A DNA stretch of 64,000 bases. Origin: Setoptus koraiensis (lineage: Eukaryota; Arthropoda). Of this stretch, positions 54,036 through 64,000 are shown piece after piece. The translations under genes were made by a program, and so were the position numbers. The notes below the pieces were generated by a model, which saw only the letters and a list, made by a program, of their open reading frames with translations, was not told the origin of the DNA and made no database searches. Numbering within the stretch: position 1 is the stretch's first letter; each line of letters starts with the position of its first letter. Location of the stretch: positions 12,090,001 to 12,154,000 of the forward strand of contig CM106586.1 in assembly GCA_048013815.1 (NCBI GenBank), in the 5' to 3' direction.

Positions 54036-56414
54036 TCAGAATTCTAATGATGGAGTCCTTATTTGCTCGTGTGAACGTCGCTCTGCATCATCGGTATATA
54101 TTTTCACCACTCCAACTCGCTCTGAAAAAGATGATATTTTCTTCTTAGAGCTTGTAAAGAGAGGTTTCAATCCAGACTTGATCATTCTTGGGTCGGATTT
54201 AGATTCTGGTGTCATCGGCCGGTTCAAATTTAAATATTCATTTGTTCGACTTTTATAGTTGGTTATGTCTACACGATGGGATGGTTGTTCCATGGTAGAT
54301 TTGTGTGCGTAAAAGAAACAGTAACCAGTTCTTTTTGCCTCTCTCTCAACTTTGTCTATCTCGACCTTAGTTATAGCATCATCATCACATGAATACCAGG
54401 AACCGTTATTTTGGTTCAGGACATAACTTGTATAATGACCAGCATTTAACGATGAACCTAGATGGCAGACAAATGCCACAAGTTGATACCTGCTATCATC
54501 TTCAGTGATTGCCCTGTGCGCAGATGGGGACTGACTGGGCGATTTGTTTTCTTTGTATGGAACAGACATCTCAAATGGAGCTTCAATCTCATCTAGATTC
54601 TTCTGGCCGGTGTGTGAGTATCTGGCGAGAGTCAAAAACAGTACTTGTGGCAACTTTCTAATCAGACATTTTCTGGTTTTTTCTTTCGAGTTACAATCTT
54701 TTTCGGAGCAACTGAATTCCATCAAATCATCTCTGAAATAGTTAAGAAGCGCCTGATGTAGAGAAAGTGGAGTAACGTCTTTGTCTGATGCTGCGGAATC
54801 TTTTCGATCAAAGGTACAATTTTCTTTTTCCTCGCTAGATGAACAAGATACCGACGAGAGGCGGTCGTCATCATGCTCGTTCTTATTGTTACAGCCAGTC
54901 CACAAGTTAGAGGAGCATTCGTCTGTGCATTGCTCATTAGGAGGTATAGCCAATGGAAGTGTCCTAATTTTCTCCGATGCAGACAATGTCTTTTTGTGAC
55001 ACTTAAGACACTTGACAAAGTAGTCCAGTTCGAGCTCAAAGGTCTTGGTCACTGGATTTTCTTCATCTTTGATTTGTTTCAAGCCCTGGAAGAATTCTTG
55101 GATGGAATCAATAACAAGATAGAAGAACTCGCTAGCATCCTGCTGATGGGTAGAATTAAATTGGGAGCTCCTCTTTCCTACAGCCGATTTTAGATCGTTG
55201 AGTCTATCGTCCATTTCTGTGGAACCGGTATGAGATGATGAGGTTAAGGCGATGGGCGATAGGCTAGAATGTTGTTGTTGTTTATCGTCAGTGGCATCCA
55301 TTTTTAATTCATCATCCATCAATTTGACGACGTTTGGTTTATCCTGGCTACTAACGGACAAATTGCTGAGTGATTCAGCGGTGGCCTCATCATCTCTAGA
55401 TATCTGATCAAAAGTGGATGTGATTTCATCATCGAACATGTACCTGTGAGGCGAAGGTGTTGATCGTTCGGAGGATCCGGTATTTATTCCGCTGTCATCG
55501 GGTTTGGATGGAATGCTTGATCTGCATCTACCTTTGGTATAACATTGGTATAATCTGAGAAAGGCATCAGCAATAATATATTTTCCGTCTTTATCCTCAT
55601 CCTTAATGTAGCTGGCAGCTTTGTCCATTGTTTGGACAAAGTCCTCCATGAATGACACTAAACTGAACAGACATTGTATAATGGAGTTTTCATAGCAGGT
55701 ATTACCAAGGTTTTTCAATGGAAGCGGACTGTCCCTGTCGGACAAATAGCCGGTATCGATGGACGATTGATCTACATCGGTGACGGCAGCTTTGGTGGTG
55801 GCGTTGATGGTATTGGTGTTAGAGGTGGCTGTTGCAACAACAGTTATGGTTGGGCTGTTTGTGCTAATGGAAGTGGTTTTGAATGCCTCATATGATTTGT
55901 GTGATTTGGTGGCTGGAGATGGTGACACCACATGTTGATTGCCAATTGCTAGTGCTTTAGTTTTGGCGATAGCCGCAACAGAGGTAGCTGTTTTAGATGG
56001 TGTTGTTGTTGATTTTAAAGGTGTTGTTGATGATTTTAGAGGTGTTGTTGTTGCTTTGAGAGGTGTTGGCGTTGCTTTTAGCGGCGTTGCTTTTAGTGGT
56101 GTTGTTGTTGCTGCTTTTAGTGGTGTTGTTGTTGCCTTTGATGGTGTGGCTGTCTTCGATGGAGTTGTTGTTGATTTGGGCGCAGCTGGTGCTGCTGCAG
56201 TTGGCGTTGATGACGCGGTGGCCGGCTTCTTGGCGGTAGCGGCTGCTGATGTTACCGGCGGCTCTGGCGATGTGGAAGACAGCGATTTGTTGAGTTCAGT
56301 TAGGTTGTGCTTGAGATTACTGAATATGGGCCGAATGTTGGTGAGACAGGTCCGCTTTGGCTTGGGATATCCGTAGAATGCATGCGACGAAAACGATATC
56401 GACGTCTTACTCAT
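54036..56414 (-). CDS. Ubiquitin-specific protease (C19 family), possibly USP37/26/29-like
   Basis: One exon, 792 residues. Residues 1-225 are disordered, with a run of TPLK/TPSK repeats (about 84-141) and a start at FSNLKHNL. The catalytic domain begins at LKNLGNTCYENSIIQCLFSL with nucleophile Cys240. QQDASEFFYLVIDSI is the conserved second box. CVKCLKCHKKTLS-like Cys pairs and FSCSEKDC form the zinc-finger region. NAGHYTSYV gives His660 and WYSCDDDAI the Asp of the triad. The spacing between Cys and the QQDA box is enlarged by an acidic/Ser-rich insert. The enzyme removes ubiquitin from substrates. The two-box sequence and GHYTSYV are clear; the subfamily is not. The Thr/Pro/Lys repeats look like potential kinase sites. 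Confidence 0.88.
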   Translation of the reverse strand: MSKTSISFSSHAFYGYPKPKRTCLTNIRPIFSNLKHNLTELNKSLSSTSPEPPVTSAAATAKKPATASSTPTAAAPAAPKSTTTPSKTATPSKATTTPLKAATTTPLKATPLKATPTPLKATTTPLKSSTTPLKSTTTPSKTATSVAAIAKTKALAIGNQHVVSPSPATKSHKSYEAFKTTSISTNSPTITVVATATSNTNTINATTKAAVTDVDQSSIDTGYLSDRDSPLPLKNLGNTCYENSIIQCLFSLVSFMEDFVQTMDKAASYIKDEDKDGKYIIADAFLRLYQCYTKGRCRSSIPSKPDDSGINTGSSERSTPSPHRYMFDDEITSTFDQISRDDEATAESLSNLSVSSQDKPNVVKLMDDELKMDATDDKQQQHSSLSPIALTSSSHTGSTEMDDRLNDLKSAVGKRSSQFNSTHQQDASEFFYLVIDSIQEFFQGLKQIKDEENPVTKTFELELDYFVKCLKCHKKTLSASEKIRTLPLAIPPNEQCTDECSSNLWTGCNNKNEHDDDRLSSVSCSSSEEKENCTFDRKDSAASDKDVTPLSLHQALLNYFRDDLMEFSCSEKDCNSKEKTRKCLIRKLPQVLFLTLARYSHTGQKNLDEIEAPFEMSVPYKENKSPSQSPSAHRAITEDDSRYQLVAFVCHLGSSLNAGHYTSYVLNQNNGSWYSCDDDAITKVEIDKVEREAKRTGYCFFYAHKSTMEQPSHRVDITNYKSRTNEYLNLNRPMTPESKSDPRMIKSGLKPLFTSSKKKISSFSERVGVVKIYTDDAERRSHEQIRTPSLEF

Positions 56415-57713
56415 TTTGATTGTGTTTTTTTTTTCTTGTGTTGTTGTTGATCAGTATATTAGTATTGTTGTTGTTATTTTATGATGATATCGACACAGTA
56501 GTGGCCGTTGCTACAGTTGTTGTTGCTGTTGTTGTTGGTGTTGTTGTTGATTGCGTTGAGCCGGCTTTGAGCGATGATCATGTTGTTACAATTAGTTGAT
56601 AATAATATAGTTATTATTATACAAGTATTAGGTAAGTTGGAGTTGTTGTTGTTGTCGTTTTTTGTTTTTTGTTTGTATCACTCTATATCCACCGTGTATC
56701 CACTAGTTCAGTAGCTCGAATTGTATATACGTACGCACGCGGAATAAATATTCTATATATTAATTTTGGAAAAGATACGTATACGTACTGTACTAGTGAG
56801 TGTACTACACATTGGAGCTCTAATTTCCAATACACACAGTTGTGCGCTAACAAATAGAACGACTACGACGACGACGACTATTCGAGAGATAGAGAGAGCG
56901 AGTTGCCGCTGGAGACGCTGATGCATGAGGAAAACAGCACACACTGCATGCCATGCACTCCCAATGCACATCGGGCCGCCGCGCTCTGTGCCTCCCCCGT
57001 GTCGCGCCCCCCGACGATAACACTCTAGTCACTAGAATCTAGTGTGTGTCTCGTAGTTCATGTAAATCACGCTAACTGCGTCCTTGATCCCCAGGCGCTA
57101 CATTTCACTCGAGGCAGACAGCGGCGCATGCTGCATTGAGCTAGCAACGTTGCGTGTGTGCACGCGGACTAGAGTGCGTCAGCGTCAATGCTGCATTGTG
57201 ATCACTGCGGGCAACTCGACACTAAAGCGCCCCTGCCGGTCGCTGCGAAATTGACACACTGCCCAGGGAGCAATGATCGGCATTCGGCGGCAAACTATCG
57301 CCGGCGCGCCGATGCCGCGCGTCCCTCTGTGCTGCCACAGCAGCATGTCCTCATACACTGCAGCGAGTGTGGTTCACACACAGCGCGAACGACTCTCACT
57401 GCTATTGTGCTGCTGTTGACCAAGTTAAAGCGGCGGCAAATGGTTCCCGCCGCCGACGACGTCTCTTGTGTGTGTGTGTGTGTGTGTGTTCGCAACAACA
57501 TCGTCCAAAATATCGGACCAGAGCGCGCCTTTTTATTGCTGCTCGCCTGCGCAGGCAGCTGTGCGCCAGCACATTGCGCGGCAGTGCGGCCCCTCGACAG
57601 CAGGCAATGCTGCCGCCGCCGCTGCCGTGTTGATGCCATTCTGTTCTGTTGTCGAATTCGACGATAGTTCTATACATCTGCCAATTCTTTGTAAACGAAT
57701 GCAGTGTTGGCGT

Positions 57714-57751
<38 letters not shown>

Positions 57752-58213
57752 ACGCACACGCCAAGATTGGCGGCATCGGTGCCGGCGACGAGACCGCGCC
57801 GCCGCGCGTTCGCTACTGTGTCGCATTGACTGTTTATTGGTGTGTGTGTGCGTGCGTGCGTGCGTGCGTGTGTGTGTGTGTGTGTGCAAGCAATCAATGG
57901 TGATGGCCGTACCTCGAGGCTCGAGCGATGAGGGCGCGCGCATCGCTCGATGCCAGTGCCCATTGGCCGCATCGAGACTTTTTGACAGCGACCACTGCGT
58001 GCGTTTTGCATACTGCGGTCACTACCAATTCTTTGGTAACAAATCTCGCAAAGTCCTACAATACAAGAAATCCTCCCCATCGCAACAAATGCCATGTCGC
58101 GTGAATGACGACGCCTGCGTGGCGCATGCTTATCCTCTCTTCAACCCTTGCAAAAACATCACAGATATAAATACTATTATTCAATTTAAATAATACCACC
58201 AATTAGATACATC
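56415..58213. other. Divergent upstream region between USP and the kinesin
   Basis: GTT-rich near the USP start (56440-56680). From about 56950 to 57660 it is GC-rich with many CpGs, like a promoter island. (TG)n follows at about 57469-57490, (CA)n at 57718-57749, and GTGCGTGC/GT repeats at 57842-57888. The 241-residue frame 57468-58193 depends on these repeats (Cys-Val runs) and has no domain. A shared promoter for both genes is plausible. Confidence 0.5.
57718..57888. repeat. (CA)n and (GT)n/(GTGC)n pair
   Basis: About 32 bases of CA, then, 95 bases on, about 45 bases of GT/GTGC. The two are reverse complements of each other in type and can pair or form Z-DNA. Confidence 0.85.
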
Positions 58214-59617
58214 ATGGACTTCAAGACGAGTGTCACTGTTGCCGTTAGAGTCAGACCGTTCCATCAAAAGGAACTCGAAAATGATGTTATTGACCCTCGC
58301 GATCGTATAGCCACCTATTATCGCAACAGCCCTAGGAACAGCCCAAACATCTTTAAGAATAATAATAATATTAATGGAAAAAAATGTGTTGATATGACAA
58401 ATAATGTTGTAACATTCAACTCAAACACGGAATTCATTTTTGATCATTGCATAAAGCCACATCATGATAACAAATATCTTTATCTCAAAGTTGGACAACC
58501 ACTCTTGGAGCACGCCCTCGACGGATTTAGTGTTTGCATGTTTGCATTCGGCCAAACTGGATCAGGCAAAACTCACTCAATCATGGGACCCGAAGAGGAT
58601 CCTGGACTTGCTAGACTATTTGTGCGAAATTTATTTGATAAAATCTGCCACTTTCCTGACACGACTCAAGTCAAAGTTGAATGTAGCTACTATGAAATAT
58701 ACAATGAAAAGATACACGACCTGTTGGGTAATGACACAAAAGCAGTGCTTCGTGTTCGCGAACATCCAACTACGGGCCCGTACATAGTCGATCTATCTTC
58801 AATAGAATGCACGAGCTATTTTGAAGTTCTCGATTGGCTAAAGCTCGGACAGAAACGACGATTTACAGCAGCTACAAGCATGAATAACAAATCATCTAGA
58901 TCTCACACCATATTTACACTTGTTATAACTCAGGATAAAAAGTTAAACAATGAATTTAAACAAAGTATTACTTCAAAAGTTAACATTGTTGATCTGGCAG
59001 GCAGTGAGCGCACTCATATGCTTGGAGCAACAGGTGTTAGACTCAAAGAAAGTGTTCTTATCAATAAGTCTCTATTAACATTAGGTAAAGTAATTACACA
59101 ATTGGCTGAATTTGACTTTGTCAAAGGCTCATCAACTACATTCATTCCATACAGAGAATCAACTTTAACATGGTTACTTAAAGAAAGTCTCGGAGGAAAT
59201 AGCAAGACCACCATGATAGCAACAGTGAGCCCATCAATCCTTCATCAAGAGGAAACCCTGAGTACGCTCAGATATGCAGCTACCGCCAGAAGGGTTGTCA
59301 ATATTGTTAGAGTAAACGAGGATCCTAAAGTGCGAAAAATCAGAGAGCTCGAAAATGAAATAGAGACATTAAAACAGAGAATTGCCTTACTTGAATCAAA
59401 TAAATCTAGCTCAGACCATGTAGCTAGCAACAATCCTGTGAGTCCTCACCACAAGCGTGAACCGAAGCAATCGACAGGAACTTCTACGACGCCAATTAAA
59501 GTATATCGGTCTGTTGATATTGTAAGCTACATAGAAGAATTATTTGCAGACGTTTTGCGAGAGTTCAACAAAACGAAAAAAGATGCTCCTGTCGAGAGTA
59601 AAATTCAAGCCGCATAG
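58214..59617 (+). CDS. KIF14/Nebbish-type kinesin motor, lacking the FHA and stalk
   Basis: One exon, 467 residues. SVTVAVRVRPF opens the motor domain. The P-loop is GQTGSGKT (113-120), switch I NNKSSRSH (about 224-231) and switch II DLAGSE (260-265). The sequence LRVREHPTTGPYIVDLSS, SMNNKSSRSHTIFTLV, SINKSLLTLGKVI-like VLINKSLLTLGKVI and SLGGNSKTTMIATVSP are especially close to KIF14 (kinesin-3 class). VNEDPKVRKIRELENEIETL is the neck-linker/neck coil. KIF14 acts in cytokinesis and mitosis at the midzone, with a long N-terminus, an FHA domain after the neck and a coiled coil. Here the start is directly at the motor and only about 70 residues follow the neck. The frame ends at 59617 with no splice donor visible nearby. 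The motor looks intact, so this is either a motor-only paralogue or has unseen later exons. Confidence 0.88.
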   Translation: MDFKTSVTVAVRVRPFHQKELENDVIDPRDRIATYYRNSPRNSPNIFKNNNNINGKKCVDMTNNVVTFNSNTEFIFDHCIKPHHDNKYLYLKVGQPLLEHALDGFSVCMFAFGQTGSGKTHSIMGPEEDPGLARLFVRNLFDKICHFPDTTQVKVECSYYEIYNEKIHDLLGNDTKAVLRVREHPTTGPYIVDLSSIECTSYFEVLDWLKLGQKRRFTAATSMNNKSSRSHTIFTLVITQDKKLNNEFKQSITSKVNIVDLAGSERTHMLGATGVRLKESVLINKSLLTLGKVITQLAEFDFVKGSSTTFIPYRESTLTWLLKESLGGNSKTTMIATVSPSILHQEETLSTLRYAATARRVVNIVRVNEDPKVRKIRELENEIETLKQRIALLESNKSSSDHVASNNPVSPHHKREPKQSTGTSTTPIKVYRSVDIVSYIEELFADVLREFNKTKKDAPVESKIQAA

Positions 59618-60188
59618 ACATATATAATTTAGACGTTTATTTATTTAAGATATTTATTTATTTATTTTCTTTATTTTTGATAGATGATTATGTAATTGTT
59701 GTTGTAATAAATGATAATATTATAGATTAACAGTAATTAATAATACCAAAATATACAAACAGAAGAGTTGAGTTTCATCTTCACTTTTTTCATCAATAAG
59801 TTTTGCGCCGAAATCATAAATGGGCACAACTTGATGGAACTTCGTTGTCCCGAGTTGACACACCTACCGGCTTTTTTGTTGCCACGCCTCTCGGTCAACG
59901 CTCACTCAACACAGGTTTCTGCCCTCCGTGCCGATTTGGTGATCAAAATTTATTTCTCACCATATGATGCCTGTTATTTAACATCTCATTGGTGTCTCTT
60001 CTTACAATCCTGAATATTAAATTTGCCATCCATAAATTTTATTTATCATACATGACAACTAGCCTCATTGAGCCATTAAATTAGATATTTCTCGAAGGAA
60101 CGTTAACATTGGATAGGCATAAACGGAAAATTACATTGATCTATAATACCAGGAATCGGATTAGACTAGTTTCAATTGAATAGTAACA
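59618..60188. other. Gap between the kinesin and PSMD14
   Basis: AATAAA at 59706-59711 likely ends the kinesin transcript. A TATTTATTTATTTA run precedes it. No gene was seen. Confidence 0.55.
59706..59711 (+). terminator. Poly(A) signal AATAAA, kinesin gene
   Basis: Lies 89 bases after the stop codon in AT-rich DNA. Confidence 0.5.
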
Positions 60189-61319
<1,131 letters not shown>

Positions 61320-61335
<16 letters not shown>

Positions 61336-62567
61336 AGATACATTCTCATAGCCTCATTGAGTTGTCGGTTGGCTGTGTTGAGAGAAACATTCTTTCTGTC
61401 CAGCCTCTCTAACTCTTGATCAATCAACTTAGACATCTTTGAACAATGATCTTCTAGCATAAGTAGCTCGTCAGAGTCAGGAGTTTGACCAGTGGGGTCG
61501 GCTTCGTGGATTAGATGTAATAGCTTATCTATTTTTTCGACGTCTATCTTAGTAACTTCTTCTTCCAAATACTTTACCTTGACCTTGTCATCAAATTGTA
61601 CATTCCGCGACGAACCTGCCTCATCAACTCTCACATCAAGATCTTTGGATATAAAATTGGCTGGAAAAAGGCCTTGTCCTCTGTGGTTGGAACCAGACCA
61701 CCAATTTTCATCGGAATCATCTGTCACAAGAATCATCTCTCCAGCCTTAAATGTAAGTTCATTATCTTCTGCTGCCTCAAAGTCGTACAGAGCTCTAACT
61801 TTAAAAGGTTCCTTGACTTTGGAGTTTGTTTGTGATACTGTAGATGTACTGGGTCCTGATGTTGCACGGTTATTACCTAAGTCCGTTCCGAAGTTACCTA
61901 TGTTTAAAGCTGAACTACTGATATCGGGATACATGGCAGATGATGTTGAAGATGTTGCAGCGCCTGAGGTTGATTGGTTGTGACTGTTTGAGTAATTATT
62001 GTAAGAGGCTGAGGGATTTCCTTTAGTCTCTTTGAGTGAGGCTTCTATCGCTTTGATAATGTCTTCCTCTTCCTGATCACTTGTAACAACATTTGGATCT
62101 TTTGGAATAATTGGTTTCATTGGATCATGATAAGTAAAGTCGACGCCCTCACTTTTCAATCTGTTATAGTATGAAGGAATGAGGGCCAGTTGTGGATCGG
62201 ATTTGAATTCGTTCTCCGTCCATTTCTTCAATAGAATTTTGAATTTTTCAACAACTTTTGGATGGCCTTTAGCTAGTAGTTTTCTAGATTCCGTTTCGAA
62301 TTCTCTCGATGCTACTTCCAAGTGAAATTTCTTACCACAGTTACTGACACATGCGTCCAATAATATCAAGGATTGTAAGGCAACATTGGAGTGATTGTGC
62401 AAAATTCTTTTCATGATTGATCTGAAGCAATCAACACATCGTAATTGTGAACTATTGATGTAATCACAACATTCTAAGACAGATTGCCAATCCTCAGTTG
62501 TATTGCTTTCATTAGTTGCCTTCTCAACAAGTTTATCGAAGGGTGATGAGGAGCTGAATATTGGCAT
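61320..62567 (-). CDS. STAM: STAM, ESCRT-0 subunit (VHS-UIM-SH3)
   Basis: One exon, 415 residues. [20 protein letters not shown] starts as human STAM (MPLFATNPFDQDVEKATSE). VHS domain about 8-145 ([20 protein letters not shown]). UIM at 166-182 with the [15 protein letters not shown] pattern. SH3 at 253-310 ([19 protein letters not shown] ... ENWW ... GLFPANF). GAT-like HRS-binding helices at 338-415. STAM pairs with HRS at endosomes, binds ubiquitinated cargo and recruits UBPY/AMSH through the SH3 domain. Human STAM has about 125 more residues of Gln/Pro-rich tail; here the protein stops right after the helices (RMYLYLNI), inside the 3' end of PSMD14. Promoter side: divergent from GOLT1. Confidence 0.95.
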
Positions 62568-63169
62568 TTTATAGATTAGGCGTCAACAGAGGTTCCAACA
62601 ATAAAATAGCTAACTAAGTCGATCGAATGACGAATTGATTTGATATTGGTAGTAATGTGAGAAATTTATTATAACTGATGTCAATTCTGAAATATGCCAC
62701 TAATAATGAAAACATGCCAACACGTTTGAGAATAATAATGATAATATATTCGATAGGACATCAACGCTGATAGGAGTCAGATTGTTTTGAGCAGTAGATT
62801 TTCATGATCAAATAAACAATTGTGTACATTTCATGTGTCATAATAACAATCATGTTCGTCGAAAGCTAAAATAAGCTATGGTGACGAAATAAGCGATCAC
62901 CTGATTACTCATTGATTGAGATATTCTTGTGTAAATATACCTGACTAGGAAAAAATTTCGATATCCTCGGCGCGAATTCCAAACAACTACAGGGGAGATT
63001 CATGAATAGTTCATACGTGACTAGCAAGTGGGTATATTCATATTGAATCATAAAGCCTTTTGAATATTCCGCTCAGAACGGTCAGAATTTTTCGAAAATT
63101 TTCATTAGTTGATTTTACAGCGATTGATTTATCAAGCTCTAAACAATCAATATACATATCAGTGTCAAA
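62568..63169. other. Divergent intergenic region of STAM and GOLT1
   Basis: AT-rich with ATAATAATGATAATATATTCG near 62730. No gene, no regular repeat. Probably carries both promoters. Confidence 0.5.
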
Positions 63170-63672
63170 ATGATCAATATTAGTACAAATACCCAGATAG
63201 GCCTGGGTTTGACGGGTTTCGGTCTCACGTTCATATGTCTGGGTATCCTGTTGATGTTTGATAAGGGACTCTTGGCCATAGGAAATGTGAGTAAATTTTC
63301 TTCTCAGCATATCTGATCTTTCGACTTCGTGAATCTTTGAGCGTAATACTAATCAAAACACCTCACATCAAATATTACACAATATTGCCTAAACTCAACA
63401 TCTCTTTTTAGATTTTGTTCATCGTTGGACTAGTTTTTATAATTGGATTCTGGAAGGCATTTAATTTTTTCTTCCAATGGCAAAAATTGAAGGGGTCTAC
63501 AGCCTTCTTCTTAGGAATGCTTATAGTTATTGCCGGACATCCTGTGATAGGAATTCTTATTGAGGCTTGTGGCTTCTATTTACTATTCAGAGCCTTCATT
63601 CCTACTGTCTTTGATTATTTGAAAAGGCTACTACCCTTTTGGGGCTCCATAAAAAATCGATCAATTGTTTAG
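63170..63672 (+). CDS. GOLT1B: GOLT1 (Got1), Golgi transport membrane protein
   Basis: Two exons, 63170-63286 and 63412-63672, joined AAT/GTGAG and TTTTTAG in phase 0, for 125 residues (human GOLT1B 138). [30 protein letters not shown] matches the first two helices, up to the conserved DKALLAIGN. Then come [29 protein letters not shown] and the last helices ([20 protein letters not shown]). Four membrane helices in total. Got1 binds COPII vesicles and aids ER-Golgi transport. The C-terminal tail is shorter than in human. The gene shares its upstream region with STAM. Confidence 0.95.
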
Positions 63673-63732
63673 CAACATGATGCTCAAACATAGTAATATA
63701 TAAAGATATTATTTTTACAAACGAATAATTGA
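63673..63732. other. Short convergent 3' space between GOLT1 and PFDN2
   Basis: Only about 60 bases separate the two stop codons, so the 3' UTRs must be very short or overlap. Confidence 0.6.
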
Positions 63733-64000
63733 TTACTTTTGAATAGATATTTTATTTTGAGCCATAAACGCCTGTATTTCTTTTCCTTTTTCAGTCATTT
63801 CTTTGAGTGTGTTCTCCATCATCTTCTCTAATGATTCGCGATTTTGATCGAGGGCAGGTATCACATCCTTGACTTTCTTCTCAATCAAGACACCTCCCTG
63901 TGATCTGAAACATTTGCGTTCTCCGTCGACCTGGAGAAGAGCCTCTTTAACTAGCTTGTTTTCGGCGACATCACTCTCCAGCATGGCTAATCTGTTTGCG
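63733..64000 (-). CDS. PFDN2: Prefoldin subunit 2, C-terminal part, cut by the window edge
   Basis: The frame is open to position 64000. ANRLAMLESDVAENKLVKEA, LQVDGERKCFRSQGGVLIEK and KDVIPALDQNRESLEK match prefoldin 2 (ETRKCYRMVGGVLVERTVKEVLPALENNKEQ). It shows a coiled-coil half, the beta-hairpin centre and the second coil. It is one of the two beta-type subunits in the family's four, within the hexameric chaperone that hands actin and tubulin to CCT. The N-terminal coil lies outside the window. It ends 60 bases from GOLT1 in convergent orientation. Confidence 0.93.
   Translation of the reverse strand, partial: ANRLAMLESDVAENKLVKEALLQVDGERKCFRSQGGVLIEKKVKDVIPALDQNRESLEKMMENTLKEMTEKGKEIQAFMAQNKISIQK

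Noticed and set aside
57188-58193. ORFs of 88-241 residues before the kinesin
   Set aside because: They rely on CA/TG repeats and CpG-rich DNA and change frame at will; no family likeness.

Overview
The window is animal nuclear DNA. It carries spliced genes with short GT-AG introns, AATAAA poly(A) signals and good Kozak starts, and its products are metazoan: PGAM5, a CIB2-type EF-hand protein, ninein, VPS11, an adiponectin receptor, a USP, a KIF14-type kinesin, RPN11, STAM, GOT1 and prefoldin-2. Tight gene spacing, introns often of 60-160 bases, and heavy use of CAA/CAG and AAC runs (polyGln and polyAsn in proteins) suggest a small-genome protostome. An arthropod, perhaps a mite, is my guess, but the sequence alone does not settle it.

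Three territories can be seen. (1) Positions 1 to about 11.6 kb are accessory DNA built of mobile-element layers. There is a hAT-type transposase fragment at the left edge. Two copies of one element have the architecture of non-autonomous Helentrons (HINE/DINE-1-like): T-run 5' end, subterminal inverted repeats, a minisatellite core, and a 9-bp 3' hairpin. Between the copies lies an orphan block of small ORFs with a large inverted repeat and many small GC-rich hairpins. Further right are a short inverted-repeat element, a Ulp1-like protease scrap, a chromodomain ORF and a fold-back element with arms of about 244 bases. (2) From about 11.8 to 38.8 kb lie three genes (a one-pass membrane protein, PGAM5 and CIB2) and two deserts of 7.4 and 16 kb. 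The deserts are full of trinucleotide repeats and diverged duplicated blocks. (3) From 38.8 kb to the end is ordinary gene-dense DNA: ninein-like (+), VPS11 (+), AdipoR (-), USP (-), KIF14-like (+), PSMD14 (+), STAM (-), GOLT1 (+) and PFDN2 (-).

The conserved genes are housekeeping, and several act in one broad area. VPS11 (HOPS/CORVET) and STAM (ESCRT-0) work in endosomal sorting, GOLT1 in Golgi traffic, the USP and PSMD14 in deubiquitination and the proteasome, and ninein and the KIF14-like motor at microtubules. No operon-like link is implied. The last two coding regions that converge, PSMD14 and STAM, overlap by 16 bases at their 3' ends.

The parts most worth a second look are the Helentron-like family with its nested ends and composite cargo, the unclassified small-ORF and hairpin block (3.4-8.1 kb), the fold-back element, the duplicated desert blocks, the motor-only KIF14-like kinesin, and the ninein with a very long low-complexity N-terminus.
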